Assembly (NCBI GenBank): GCA_032209605.1
Contig: JASFXZ010000009.1
Coordinates: forward strand, 13,441,553-13,505,552
DNA from: Mactromeris polynyma
Taxonomy: Eukaryota > Mollusca > Bivalvia > Venerida > Mactridae
DNA length: 64,000 bases
Direction: 5' to 3'
Numbering within the stretch: the first letter of the stretch is position 1; each line of letters starts with the position of its first letter. Below the pieces are notes generated by a model. The model saw only the letters and a program-made list of their open reading frames with translations. It did no database searches and was not told where the DNA came from. This document shows, piece by piece, positions 1 through 11,800 of the stretch. Position numbers and translations under genes: made by a program.

Positions 1-947
1 ATGTACACGACTAATATTTTGGACTAATCTCACAATGATTAAAAATCAAAACATACAATTATCATAGACATGTGGTGTTTAATCCAGTCACGTTATTTCT
101 TACATATTATTGCCAGCAAACATGATACGTGTTTGTAAATCCAATGTCCCGAACCTAAGCTAAGTCAGACTGAAACTCAAGGTATCCATTCGATAGCATG
201 CATAATTTAGTAGATGTTAAAATGTCTTAAGGCGATATACCATAGAAAATAGCAATATTTGAGTTTTAGCAATATTTTTGAAACTACATATCATAGCAAG
301 GTGAAATGTACACTGTTTTATCGTTATACAGTAATTCAATTAATAGGCTATAATATTGTAAAAATGTTGATAAATAATGATGTTATTTGAACTTTTGGTA
401 CTTTCAGATTGTACATGTTGGTCCGGTAAATCAGGCTAATTGCACAAGCGTTAATTTTGCAAAAGAAACACATGTATACAAAGATAATAATCAAATCTAC
501 CTTATGCTATCGAGATTTAAAAAAATACACATACAATTCAGTTTTACAAGGGTTGAGTACGGAAAATCTAGTTTTTTATATTTTTATTGATTATGAAAAC
601 ACACGTATCGTGAGGGTCAAGAAAAAGTATTGTTTTAATTGCCCTCATGTACCACTTTTTTACACAACGTCATTTATTTATATGCATTTGTTTCATATTT
701 GAATGCGCCTCCAATATAAATTTTATTGAAATTTGAATCTCACTATTAATTTTGTAAAATTGCACAAAATATCACTAAATCTTATTTTTGAAGTTACTAC
801 ATTCTCCAACGAAAGGAAAGTAGATATATTCCGATAAATCAAAATCTATGTTAAACATTTTAAAAGACAAAACGCACCGAGAACACATCACTGTGTATTC
901 AGTACACAACGTAACATTACAAAGAATTTTAATTTAAGTTTATTTAC
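1..947. other. GST intron 1 (partial), no other feature seen
   Basis: This stretch lies downstream of the GST first coding exon on the minus strand and is read as its first intron, running off the left edge. I looked on the minus strand for the expected second GST exon (the segment after the thioredoxin-fold beta-alpha-beta start) and did not find one. The short open frames on the plus strand have no recognisable family features. Confidence 0.5.
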
Positions 948-1080
948 CCATTTTCATTTTTGGCCAGTCTTCTTTTTTCACTCTGATATCTTCGAATTCT
1001 TTACCACTTGCTTTAAGCACTAGTCTTGATAACTCGGCAACACCTTTGGCATCGAAGTAAGTTAATTTATACTGCGACAT
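948..1080 (-). CDS. Sigma-class glutathione S-transferase, first coding exon (partial gene)
   Basis: Read on the minus strand from the ATG at 1080-1078, this exon encodes 44 codons plus one base. The protein begins MSQYKLTYFDAKGVAELSRL and continues to WPKMKM, then a G|GTAAAT splice donor at 947. This is the N-terminal thioredoxin-like start of sigma/prostaglandin-D-synthase-type GSTs. The Tyr in LTYF is the usual catalytic residue that activates the glutathione thiol, and the AEL-R helix and the E-D-W-P segment fall at the family positions. Family members are cytosolic homodimers of about 200 aa that conjugate glutathione to electrophiles; some isomerise prostaglandin H2. Only the first fifth is present and the remaining exons must lie left of the window. 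Class assignment is by pattern, so another GST class is possible but less likely. Confidence 0.85.
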
Positions 1081-1164
1081 CTTTTGCTAATCAGGTGATT
1101 TAAATACAATTTATGAACCGTCTGCAATGACTGAATCCTATAAATCGACTGGGAGAAAACACTG

Positions 1165-1173
1165 CTATTTATA
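1165..1173 (-). promoter_or_regulatory. TATA box of the GST gene
   Basis: On the minus strand the word TATAAATAG lies about 93 bases upstream of the GST start codon, a normal spacing for a TATA promoter followed by a short 5' UTR. The true transcription start is inferred, not seen. Confidence 0.55.
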
Positions 1174-1244
1174 CTCGATACTATATAACCTTCACCTTTC
1201 AAGCGATTAAAAGGTAAATCAATACCATAACCACAAGAAGGAAT

Positions 1245-1392
1245 TGCGTTCAGTTACGGCCAACAGTCGCGAACGTTTTGTATTGTATCCCTTGTCCATT
1301 GTATCACATCGACTGCACACGTGGAACCAAATTGCAAAACGTTACGAAACGTTGCGAAACGTGAGTCACAAATATCTTTACTGAACGCAGGG
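1245..1392 (+). mobile_element. MITE family A, copy 1 (diverged)
   Basis: About 148 bp bounded by TGCGTTCAGTTACGG on the left and an inverted CTGAACGCAGGG on the right. The interior contains the shared CACACG-GGAACC-AAATTGCAAAACGTT block found in copies at 19163, 33646 and 37874. This is the most diverged copy; its right inner arm has drifted. No transposase is encoded. It sits immediately upstream of the GST promoter. Confidence 0.75.
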
Positions 1393-1417
1393 AAATGGCT
1401 TTATGTACTATACATAG

Positions 1418-1660
1418 TGTGATTTTATTAACCGCGACAGTATGAATATATAACAAATATATAACATGGACCCGTGATTACATTTCATTTTTTTTATAAA
1501 TAGGTGTATTGAAATCTTCGTGTGTGTCCGTGAACTCAACGGAGAAAAAGCCGCGGTTGTGTTTTTGATAGAAATGTAAACCAAACAGCAATTATAGCTT
1601 TACCCATAACTGTCATGGATTGGTACTGAAAGTTCACACACCTGTTCGTGGTCAATATAA
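1418..1660 (+). mobile_element. MITE-like family B, copy 1
   Basis: This shares with 18755-18985 a run of matching blocks: ATAGGTGTAT, GTGAACT-ACGGAG, AAAGCCGCGGTTGTGTTTT, ACCAAACAGCA-TTATAGC, and CACCTGTTCG-GGTCAAT. A reverse copy lies at 59197-59370. The ends look like imperfect inverted repeats (GATT..A..GCGAAC..GTAT type), so a non-autonomous DNA element is the best guess. Confidence 0.6.
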
Positions 1661-2332
1661 AAAACACTTTACCAATGTGTATTACAAAGTACTATAACAG
1701 TGCTAACCTATGTACAGTAATGAACTCGCCCAAATAAACTTTGTTTGTAACTGCTCAGACCTTGATTTTAATCGCATAAGTTTACACGTCGTCACAACCT
1801 ATATATGAACATTTTGTAAAACGACATTGATCGACTATTTACATAGTGTACAGTATAAAACGAAAACTTTTGCGTATTCTGTCATTCACTCATTTACAAT
1901 TAAAAGCAACGATGTGTGCACGGCGTGAACAAAATGAAATAGAACAAACGCTAATGTGAACTAACAGTATGTGTTTATTATGCTTTAATGTGTAACTATA
2001 TATTAAAGTATATGTAGTACAATTGTAGTTTTAGTAGTAGTTTATGAGGAATTAAATAAGGAACACACTAGTTCTTGTATGGACAGTTAAATATAAATAG
2101 AAATTGATAGTGTGCAAAACTTTCATGATAATGAACATAATGCATGTCAATTAAGACAACATTATGCATCTGAAAATGCAAACATTAATTTAAACATTTT
2201 ACATAAATCACTATCATTATCACAGTAGAAATAAATAATGAAATACCGACAAATTAACATTAAGTAGTACTTACTAAAAACAAAAAAATAACAAAAATCA
2301 TTAAATGATACATGTATTGCATATCATGTCAA
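1661..2332. other. No feature recognised
   Basis: AT-rich DNA without supported genes. The open frames are short and show no conserved pattern or plausible splice-joined protein. Confidence 0.4.
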
Positions 2333-3085
2333 AATGTGAGATCACTTCAGTGTATTTAGCAACAGTGGACAAACAGAAATCCAGCATCATACACTGAATT
2401 AATCAAGCAATGTATGAATGTAAAATGAGTTTAGACATTTTGAACGTTAGAAAAATAGTGTAATTTAATGTAAATGATAGCTAAAAAGTGACACCTGTGA
2501 AAACTATAAAATGATACCAGAATCAACAAGTGGTAGGAAGTGTAAGCACACTGGTTTAGCAGGCCGTAGTATATGAATGACTATTATAGTAAGGCAAAGA
2601 ACATAGCAAAGAGAAATAAAACCGTATTTACTTATATCTCAAACATATTGACAGTGGAAAGAAATGCAAAACCTGATCAAAAAGCAACACGATCACCCAA
2701 TACAAAAACATTAATCACTTAAAGATATAGCACCTTGTCAGAATGTGAGATCACTTCAGTATGTATCAACCGCATGCTAGCATCACACACTGGGTAAGTT
2801 ATCAAGCACTGTGAATGTATAATGAGTATAAACATTGTGAATGACTGGATAATGGTGTAATTGTATATGTAAATGAAAACTATAAATGATACCTGAATCT
2901 ACAAAAGTGATAGGAGGTGTACCAGACTGGTTTAGCAGACTTAGTATATGAATGACTAGTAAAGTAAACAAAAAGAACCTAGCAAAAGAAATATAAACGT
3001 ATTTATATATATCACATACATATTAACAGCAGGAAGAAATAATGCAATACTGACCAAAAAGCAACACGATTACTCAATACAATCA
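2333..3085. repeat. Diverged tandem duplication, two copies of roughly 350-410 bp
   Basis: Copy 1 (about 2333-2740) and copy 2 (about 2741-3085) both start with AATGTGAGATCACTTCAGT. Both then carry matching blocks in the same order: GCATCA-ACACTG, CTGGTTTAGCAG, TAGTATATGAATGACTA, and AAAAAGCAACACGAT. The second copy is shorter by deletions. No coding content is evident. Confidence 0.75.
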
Positions 3086-4261
3086 AAGCACAAAATAGCT
3101 GTGGGACTGTACCACATGTCTCTGTAGCCAAGCTGCCAATCCGTTGCATACAATTTTCCGTTTTGTAACTAGACTTCGTGCTGATACTTCCCAGCAAGTT
3201 GATGAAAATCTAACACTGGGGTTTGGAGATAAAGGGAGAACAAGGTAAACTGGACAGACAAACATACATCATGGTGAGACACAATAAATACAACATGATG
3301 AACACATATGTACAAGCAATAACAACATTTATATAATTATACATTGTAGTTAAATATTATTACTAAACTGTTTACTTCATATGCAGCTTAATTGCAAACA
3401 CATCATCTTTTATAGTGTATACATAAAACCATGTCAAATCATTCAAGCTTTGTTTTAAAGAAACTATTTTGAGCTTAGTCTGTAACAAAATGTTGAAAGC
3501 ATGTTGAAAGCATGTTAGACCAGTTGTATTAAAAGTTGAAAGTAGATTGGGGACACAGCATAGGGCTAGCCAAGGAACATTTTTACCAGGTTTGGTTTAA
3601 ACTGGTCTAGCAGCGTCAGATATAATATCAAAAATGTGTCAGCGAATCAGATGTGGATGTAATTTTGGTACAGTACAATCATGTACCATGTTCATAGTGA
3701 ATGAGCCAAAGAGTAAATATATTTTTTTAGAAAAAAATGTCTGGCAATCAGAAGCCCTAGTGGCTATTTTGGAATTTCAGTGGGGCTGTGTGACACAATA
3801 TTTGAGGAAAATCATCCAATGAACAAATCTACCAAATTTGATTCAAATTGTCCAAGTGGTTTTGGAAATGTAAACGTTTACGACAATGCTGTCGCAGTGG
3901 GCACGATGGTAAGTAACTTGGTTCAGGTGAGCAAAAAACATGGAATTCAGCTTACACTTTTGTAAGCATACACTTAAATATTCAAGCAGATTTGTCTGAA
4001 AAGTGTTACTAAATCAATATTCTACTAATAAAAGACATGTACATTGATACAGAAAAAACTTATACTAACATGTGCACTATAATACTTAATTCAACAAAAA
4101 CAGTGTTCCATTTCTTACATATACACCTATATTATGTATTATTGCATATGCAGTGTTAAACAGAGAAATGAAGTCTTAATGAGGTTCATATTAATGTGAA
4201 GAACATTACTGAGATATTGCAATATACATGTACATAATAATATTTCAATTGGGATTGTGAT
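3086..4261. other. No feature recognised
   Basis: Unassigned AT-rich sequence. Small open frames at 3634-3965 (plus) and 3012-3265 (minus) were inspected and match no family I know. Confidence 0.4.
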
Positions 4262-5575
4262 GTTCATTAATAACCGTTTGCATGTTTTCCAGGTTTTTAA
4301 ATGAGCTAAATTGACCGTCGAAAAGTGACCCACTTTAGAACTGAGCAAGGGCGGATTCAGGGGGGGGCGGAAGGGGCGTACGCCCCCCCTAAAATCGTCC
4401 GTGCATACGTAATTTTATTTTGTTCTGAATGAGAAAAGGACTAAATGTGTATTTTTTTCGCTCGCTCCGCTCGCAATAATACTAGTACTTTTTCTTAGAA
4501 GGTAAGCAATTATCACGTTTCCGCTATTTTGTTTCAATTTCGTTGATTGACACCATTCCGATATTTAACAAAGCATTGACCTAGCAGCCGACGCATCGGC
4601 AATGTCGAAGAGATTTAAACTCCAAACAGATGTTAGACGGTTTTTTTCGACAAGTGTGAAAGAAAAGAAAAGGTTTGTTTCTTTGACTTCCTATTTACAA
4701 ATACTCATGAATACAGTGGCCTGCATAGTCATGCATTGTGTTAAACGTATAACTGGCAAAACTTATGATAATTTACCCTGTTCTAAACTATTATAGTTCC
4801 TATCTCTAAACTAGCTTGCATATATTGTGTCACAAATCTTGATTTACTCGTGATATTATGGTAAATAGATTGTTTAATTCAAGTTTTTAGTTGTCGAATT
4901 TACTCCAAAAATAACACAACATCTCTGGAATCTCTCGTCTTAAATTGAGACACCTGGTCATGAAATCTTGATATTTCATAAAAGTGTGCTATTTGGATTG
5001 ATTTTGCCTTGAAAGCTATCCTTTTTCAATACAAAATAAAGTATTTCTGAATCCTCAGAATGCACCAGATGGATCCATTATTTTCAAAATTTTCCGGGGG
5101 AGCATGCCCCCGGACCCCCCTAGACCACTTTACGCCCCCCCTAACCCAAAATCCTGGATCCGCGCCTGCTGAGTGTATATAATTCACGTATACTATGAAT
5201 AACATAAATGTATTAAGATCATAAATAGTTAGAATTAATAAACTGAACGAAATAAACAAGTTTCAGTCATCAATGAGAAAATGATGACCATTTCCGTGTT
5301 TTCTGGGTTTTACGGCTGTTTAAAATATAACCTGGGACACATTTTGTCCCAAATGACCGTCGAAAATGACTAAATTTGGGACTAAATTTCTCCGCAAATA
5401 GTATAAATAACATGATAGTACTTTTTGCAAGATTCAAGCTGAGATATTTTGAATTAATAATATGTAAACTAATCAAATTCCAACGATCTTTTATAGAATT
5501 ATGACCATTTCCATGTTTTCCGGGTTTTAGGGCAATATTTCCGGGTTATTCACCCTCCCGTCCCCAGTTTTTGGT
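4262..5575 (+). repeat. Tandem repeat of about 200-220 bp, three copies, one split by a transposon
   Basis: A unit containing TGACCATTTCC-TGTTTTCCGGG followed by TTGACCGTCGAAAA-TGAC and a CTGAG segment recurs. Copy one is at about 4262-4345, resuming at 5174-5283 after the inserted 823-bp element. Copy two is at about 5284-5502, and a partial third at 5503-5575. The middle copy shows the uninterrupted order of blocks, so the first copy was split later by the insertion. Confidence 0.6.
4346..5168 (+). mobile_element. hAT-like DNA transposon, internally deleted (823 bp)
   Basis: The ends are 16-bp inverted repeats, CAAGGGCGGATTCAGG on the left and the complement of CAGGCGCGGATCCAGG on the right. 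They are flanked by a CTGAG direct repeat at 4341-4345 and 5169-5173. Runs of G/C (GGGGGGGCG) lie just inside both ends. An open frame at 4602-4796 starts MSKRFKLQTDVRRFFSTSV. This resembles the N-terminus of hAT transposases of the ZMYM/P52rIPK type, which often begin M-S-K-R..-FF. The frame breaks after the exon and no catalytic domain remains, so the element is a non-autonomous derivative. The 5-bp direct repeat is shorter than the 8 bp usual for hAT, which leaves the superfamily call open. Confidence 0.65.
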
Positions 5576-5833
5576 CATTTCCAATCACTTGCGATTTTTA
5601 TTGCATGAATAAATTATTTCTCTCGCCGACTGAAAAAATATCTTAAAAAGTTCTTAAATTCAATATCCGCAAATTGTATCAGTTTACAGTAAATAACTAA
5701 ATATATGTTATGTCTTGTAAATTTTACGACAAAACTAACTTAACGCACCGTAAACACCACATTTGTAATCAGTTTTCGCGACGACGATTGAGGTTTACAA
5801 GTGCCCTTTAGTAATTGATATATCACTTGGCCG

Positions 5834-8800
5834 ATGGCAGAAAGCAGTGAAAATGACCCTGAACATGACAAGAGGAAACAGTTTGGGAACAGAATACTGA
5901 CAGATCCTAAGAATGTATTCGAGCATAACGCTTGGTAAAAATCCTTCCTTCATCTCGAGAAATTGAGAATTATATTTTATAATTGAAAGTGTCGACGAGT
6001 AACGGGACCGTATCCTAGACTCGCGTTTTATGGTTACGGGATTCCGTAAAAACTAATTGTTGATAGTCCAGGCTGGAAAGACTCATAATTTACTGGAGTT
6101 TGTTTAATGCTGTACTTAGAATCATTAAAAATTAAACATCTTAAGTATAACGTAGAATAATAACTATATGATCAAAATATTTTGAGGAATGGATGCTTTA
6201 GTGAATTTATAAATTATTTACATTTCTGAACACTAATGGCGTATAAGGCAGATCAATAAGCCTAGCAGATTACTTTATGAGTGAAACTATTGTATTATAA
6301 TGGTATCTGGTCATTTCGTAACCTTACCTTTTCGTAACCGCCTAATTTTGGTCATTTCGTAACCACGCGTTGGTCATTTCGTAACCGTTCGAAAATAATG
6401 TGGTCAATTCGTAACCATCAGTCGATTGGTGTTAAAAGCTTTATTGAAAACCTAGACGAGGTGTTAATGGGAGTTACGTAAAGAACGTAATTCTTCTATA
6501 AAATAGGATTCTACACTTTTTTCTAATTTATTTTCCTGGTAGAATAATTTTACAAAATACAAGGTCCTAATACAAAACGATGAAGCCGAGATCAGACCAA
6601 GGTCAAAGGCTGATACCATGAAACACAAGAGCTGTCACTGTTAGTGACAAATGCCCCCAAAGTGGTATTCAAAGTATCATGGAAAGATCAATAATTAAGT
6701 GAAGGAACTGATGATTAAATTTGGCTTGAGCTTTGAGGTAGGGACGTGGGTCTTGCATGCGACACATCGCATTAATGTGCCAAACACATGAGCCAAGTTA
6801 TCTTAATATTCCTAAGTACATGACAAATTTAAAGCCCACACACACAAATTCAGGACAGATGGACACACAGTGTGTTTTATACATGCCCACCTTTGGGGGC
6901 ATAAAAAGCTCAGTAGTTTCTAATGTAGAAAGCCTGCCCAACAGGGTACAGCCCCCTACTACCAATCTGAAGATTGTAGGTTCCAACACCCTGTGTTCTC
7001 TGTGACAATTAGAAATGAAGATAATACTTCCACAGTCATTTGTACTCAACCTCAGATTCAAGTAGAGACGTTGTCAATTGTTTGCCAAAAGACAAGAGTA
7101 ATACTGGTTAGTAAATGACCTTCATACATAACTGACTTACTGTTGAAACACAACAACTACAGATCCAAGAAATAGACATGAACATTGTAACAATACTGAA
7201 AATATAGCCATTACATACCACAACTCAAATATAGCCATTACATACCACAACTCAAATATAGCCATTACATACCAAAACTCAAATATAGCCATTACATACC
7301 AAAACTCAAATATAGCCATTACATACCAAAACTCAAATATAGCCATTACATACCAAAACTCAAATATATATAGCCATTACATACCAAAACTCAAATATAT
7401 ATAGCCATTACATACCAAAACTCAAATATAGCCATTACATACCAAAACTCAACTAGAGCTATCACTGAAGGTGATTAATACCCCCACAATACCGCTTTGT
7501 CAGACATATTTTTGATAAATTCAAAGATGGCCGCCAGTCAAGACAATGAAATTATCTATCACTATCTATCACTACAGGACCACAATCAGAATGTGCCGAC
7601 AATATACACAACTAGGCTTGGTAGAAATAATTCATGGAAAACCATGTTATGTGACATGACGGAACAAGTGGTGATTCCCATATAGCCCCCATTGCATATT
7701 TTGAAGTGGGGTTATAATAAGAATTGTGTACATTTTAATATTTCGGAGGTGATATGAATACCACAGTATGGGAGTCAGGTCAAAATCTATAAAATAGAAA
7801 AAATGAACAGTAATATATAGCACTTTGTCACAAAGAAATATAATGATACATTCGACTAGAGTATGAACTAGTAACACCAATATATTTGATTTTAACTCCC
7901 AAGATCTGAACATTTTGCATTCAAATTCGAACAAATATAGCAACAAAGCGTATTAAATTGATACAATTTATATTCGCAATCAAGACATTTTGTTCCATTG
8001 TCCTTGACTGCAGTTTCACAGATTTAATCAAATAATCAAACTACCTGGATATAACATTATATTATGCCTTATTTCAATGGATTTTAAAAGAAATCCCGTT
8101 ATTTTCACTGAAAGGCGAGTCTTCAACAACAAAAACAAACCATTTGCTAGTATCTGAATGTAATAAACCAAAAATGCTGCCAACAGAACAGTAAGAACTA
8201 ATTAACAGTTCCTGTGAAATAAAAAACTGAACTTGTATAGAATTGCTCACAAAAAGCTGGGCAAAATGGAACTAAATCAATGCAAAATATATCAAACAAT
8301 ATGCTAGAAATAACAGTTATTTTCACAGAAAGATAAGTCGTTTACAACTAAAAACAAACCATTTGCTAGTAAGTGAAAGTAAGAGAAACTATTTTTAGTA
8401 ACAGTGACCTTGACCTTGGCCCCACCAGCCCCAATATCGAACTTGACCTGTCTCTTCTGATGTTACACCTGTGTACCAAAAATTTTTCAAATCTGTCTAG
8501 CCTTTCATGAGTTATCGTCGGGAACCATTTGCTAGTAAGTGAAAGTAAGAGAAACTATTTTTAGTAACAGTGACCTTGACCTTGGCCCCACCAGCCCCAA
8601 TATCGAACTTGACCTGTATCTTCTGATGTTACACCTGTGTACCAAAAATTTTTCAAATCTGTCTAGCCTTTCATGAGTTATCGTCCGGAAACCATGAAAA
8701 CCGACAGACCGACCGACCGACAGACAGACCGACCGACAGACCGACCGACAGACCGACCGACAGACCGACCGACAAGCTCACTCCTATATACCCCCTCAAA

Positions 8801-11800
8801 CTTCGTTTGTGGGGGTATAAATATATATAGCCATTACATACCAAAACTCAAATATATATAGCCATTACATACCACAACTCAAATATATATAGCCATTACA
8901 TACCAAAACTCAAATATAGCCATTACATAAGTTACATACAGGACATTTTTTGTTATTGATTTCGTTTAAAAGCACTATACATACATACACAGGAAATGAA
9001 TGACTTTTCTTCATAAAATGCAGAACAGTATGGAATAGCTCATAGCACATATCAAGTTATGCACACACTATAACGTTACTTGCTGTATGTCGATTATTTG
9101 ATAGTCTAGTCGGATCTATATTAAACTACAATGAATCCATTATCATGATGCTAAACTCGTAGAACAAATCCATTGTAAATTTTTAAGAAAAGGTTTAAAT
9201 ATTAAAAAATCAACAAATATTATTAACTATAAGGCTATTAAACAAAGAATATTGGATATTTTTTAACAAACTTGGTATACTAATATAAATAACTCGAGCA
9301 GATTATCTGAATATTGTTTATTTAAACATGATTTTGTTATGGAAAAATATCTTAATATTAATATTGATCAGAAATATCTAATTGTCCTTTCAAAATTTCG
9401 ACAATACTCAAAAAACCTAACAATAGAGACTGGCAGATATAATAATTTAGAAAGACAACCTCGAATTTGCCCACAATGTAATATGCAAGTTATAAAAGAT
9501 CAGTATCATTTTTTGTTATAGACAATTAAGACTAAAATTCTTCCAACCATATCATCGTAAGTTGGCCAACTATCCAACAATTTGAAATTCTTATGTCCAC
9601 AAAATCAATCAAATTAATAGGTAACTTAGCAAAAAAAATATTTTTCGCTTTTAAAGAAAGAAATAAGAACTATAAATACGTTAAAAATACTGTTAATACA
9701 TGTACTTACTTTTCACCACTTATACATGTACATTTGTTTATTTGTTTGTTTGGCTATATTTATGTTATATTTTATGCCAATAAACTATACGTTATGTTAT
9801 GTATACGCGGGACAACCTGTGCAATTATATGGGTTATTTGCAAGTTTGTCTCTTGTTAATTAATTAATTGCAATTAAAATTATCATTGTTTTATCACAAC
9901 TTGTATGTGTTAATTGCAATTAAATTATCACCTAAGTTGATATCATTGTTTTATCACAACTTGTGTATAAAACATTCCTGAAGTTTCTAAGATTCAAACT
10001 TGTTTAATATCCATTTCATACATACAAACATGCATTTAAGTACATGTACTGCATTTAAAGAATAAAACTTATTGTGTGAATAGTACATGTAAATTTATAT
10101 ATGGATCTGGATCATACGAATGTAGAAGGCAAGTACACAAAGATCATTCATTTTAATTTCTTATTAAAACTGTTGATCTCCAATATAATCATGCACATAC
10201 ATAATAAACTAAACATTATATTAAGATATTTATTCATACTAGTAATATTTTAAAACAAACATTTCAATGGTTAAGAATTGACCACATTATTTTCGAACGG
10301 TTACGAAATGACCAACGCATGGTTACGAAATGACCAAAATTTGGCGGTTACGAAAAGGTAAGGTTACGAAATGACCATAATTCATTATAATTAGTGTATT
10401 ATAAATTTTGCTAAATATATACATTTATGTGTTTCATATCAGCTGAGTGTACACATGTTAATTTTATACTGTATATATAGTGTATGTTATTGTAGTCAGT
10501 TATACTTTAGCTCTTTATGCATATTAGTCTTGCCAACTCAAACTAAAAAACTTACCTGCCTATCTTTATTGAATCTTGGCACCCCATTGTATTGATCTAC
10601 GTTTTGTTAGCTAATTATTTCAATAAAAAAAATACATGTCTACATTGTTTTGAAGTTTTTTTCCTTAATGAATTTGAAACAGGGCTGTGCTAGCTTCACA
10701 ATTGATGCGATGGCTTTCATACTGATTAATTGATAATAATACATACATGTATGATAATACTTTTAGTAGAACTATAACACCATTTATTTTGGCTGTAAGG
10801 TTTGCTTTTATGACTATTTCATCATTTCACATTTAGATCGCAATCCAGCAATTGTTACAGAGGCAAGAATACATATACTCATTGTAGTCCAAACTCCTAA
10901 CTTCAAATGGCCTTTTATACAGGTACAAGTACATGTATGCCATACAAAATTGTGAGGTCAGACCCTGTGGTTAGCACAGTTCTGTAATAATTATCCTAAT
11001 TCCTACTTTCAGGGACAATGTTGTCTGGGATGAGACGCAGGAAATGGAAGCAAAGTCAAAAACAGAGGAACAACTGAATCACGTGGCTGCGGAACAAGAC
11101 ATAGGTGAATAAATATGGCACTTATATATTATAGATAGTTCCCACATCTACAAAATTTACCTCCCTTGGTCTTAATCCTCAGCCATTTTGATAGGCAAAA
11201 CTGATAAGCACTTACAGGAGTAATAACCAAATATGTGATAATTGAGAAAATACCAAGAGAATGTGCATGTGACAACTACTTTTTCTGAGCCATCTGCCAA
11301 CATGAGCACAATGCATAAGTTATCTAAATATATCTGATTTTATTTTATCATTGTTTACATTATATTCCCTATAAACTTTAAGGAAATTTGCCTATCAGTA
11401 TTGCTGACTATTCATAACAAGGGAGGAAGATATTGTAAATGTGGGTATTACTATATTGATCAATTTATTTGGTATCAAAAAATAAAAATAAAAACCTGTA
11501 TCAGATCCAAAAATCATATATACCACATTTTTGGGGTTATGTAGCCTATAATGTAGGTGCTCTTGACCATGGAATTAAGCGCTTGGTGACACTGATCAAA
11601 ATACGACAGGACCTTAGCTTGTCATGTTGTTTATTATAGTTTCACACATTTCAATTGTATTCAGACATGACAATTGGCATTAATTAAAATTGTAATTGGT
11701 GACTTTTTTATAGGGATGACTCCCAGATCATTAGTTAATTCACAGAATATTATTATTAATAGCTTTATTATGATATGGTTATCTATATAGACATATTAAC

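Larger units (their letters stand above)
7195..8935. repeat. 27-bp minisatellite, interrupted by a 1.37-kb element
   Basis: The unit is about ATAGCCATTACATACC plus AAAACTCAAAT, 27 bp, with some units expanded by TATA. About nine units occupy 7195-7451 and about four resume at 8819-8935. The array is split by the element at 7454-8820. Read on the minus strand the unit encodes a repeated nine-residue phrase (MAIFEFWYV), which is a by-product of 27 being divisible by three. Confidence 0.9.
6309..10376. mobile_element. 4.07-kb block with 110-bp terminal inverted repeats in METTL2 intron 1
   Basis: The left arm 6309-6418 and right arm 10267-10376 are inverted copies that differ at only about four positions over 110 bp. 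Each arm contains four spaced versions of GGTCATTTCGTAACC, so the ends are themselves built of short repeats. The interior holds unrelated nested repeats (CCCCC-bounded elements, a SINE, a 27-bp minisatellite, a decayed LINE tail) and no transposase. No clear target duplication is visible outside the arms. It could be a large non-autonomous foldback transposon that collected insertions, or an inverted duplication of a short repeat. Confidence 0.6.

Noticed and set aside
7137..7346. Minus-strand frame with repeated MAIFEFWYV
   Set aside because: It is the 27-bp minisatellite read as protein, not a repeat protein.
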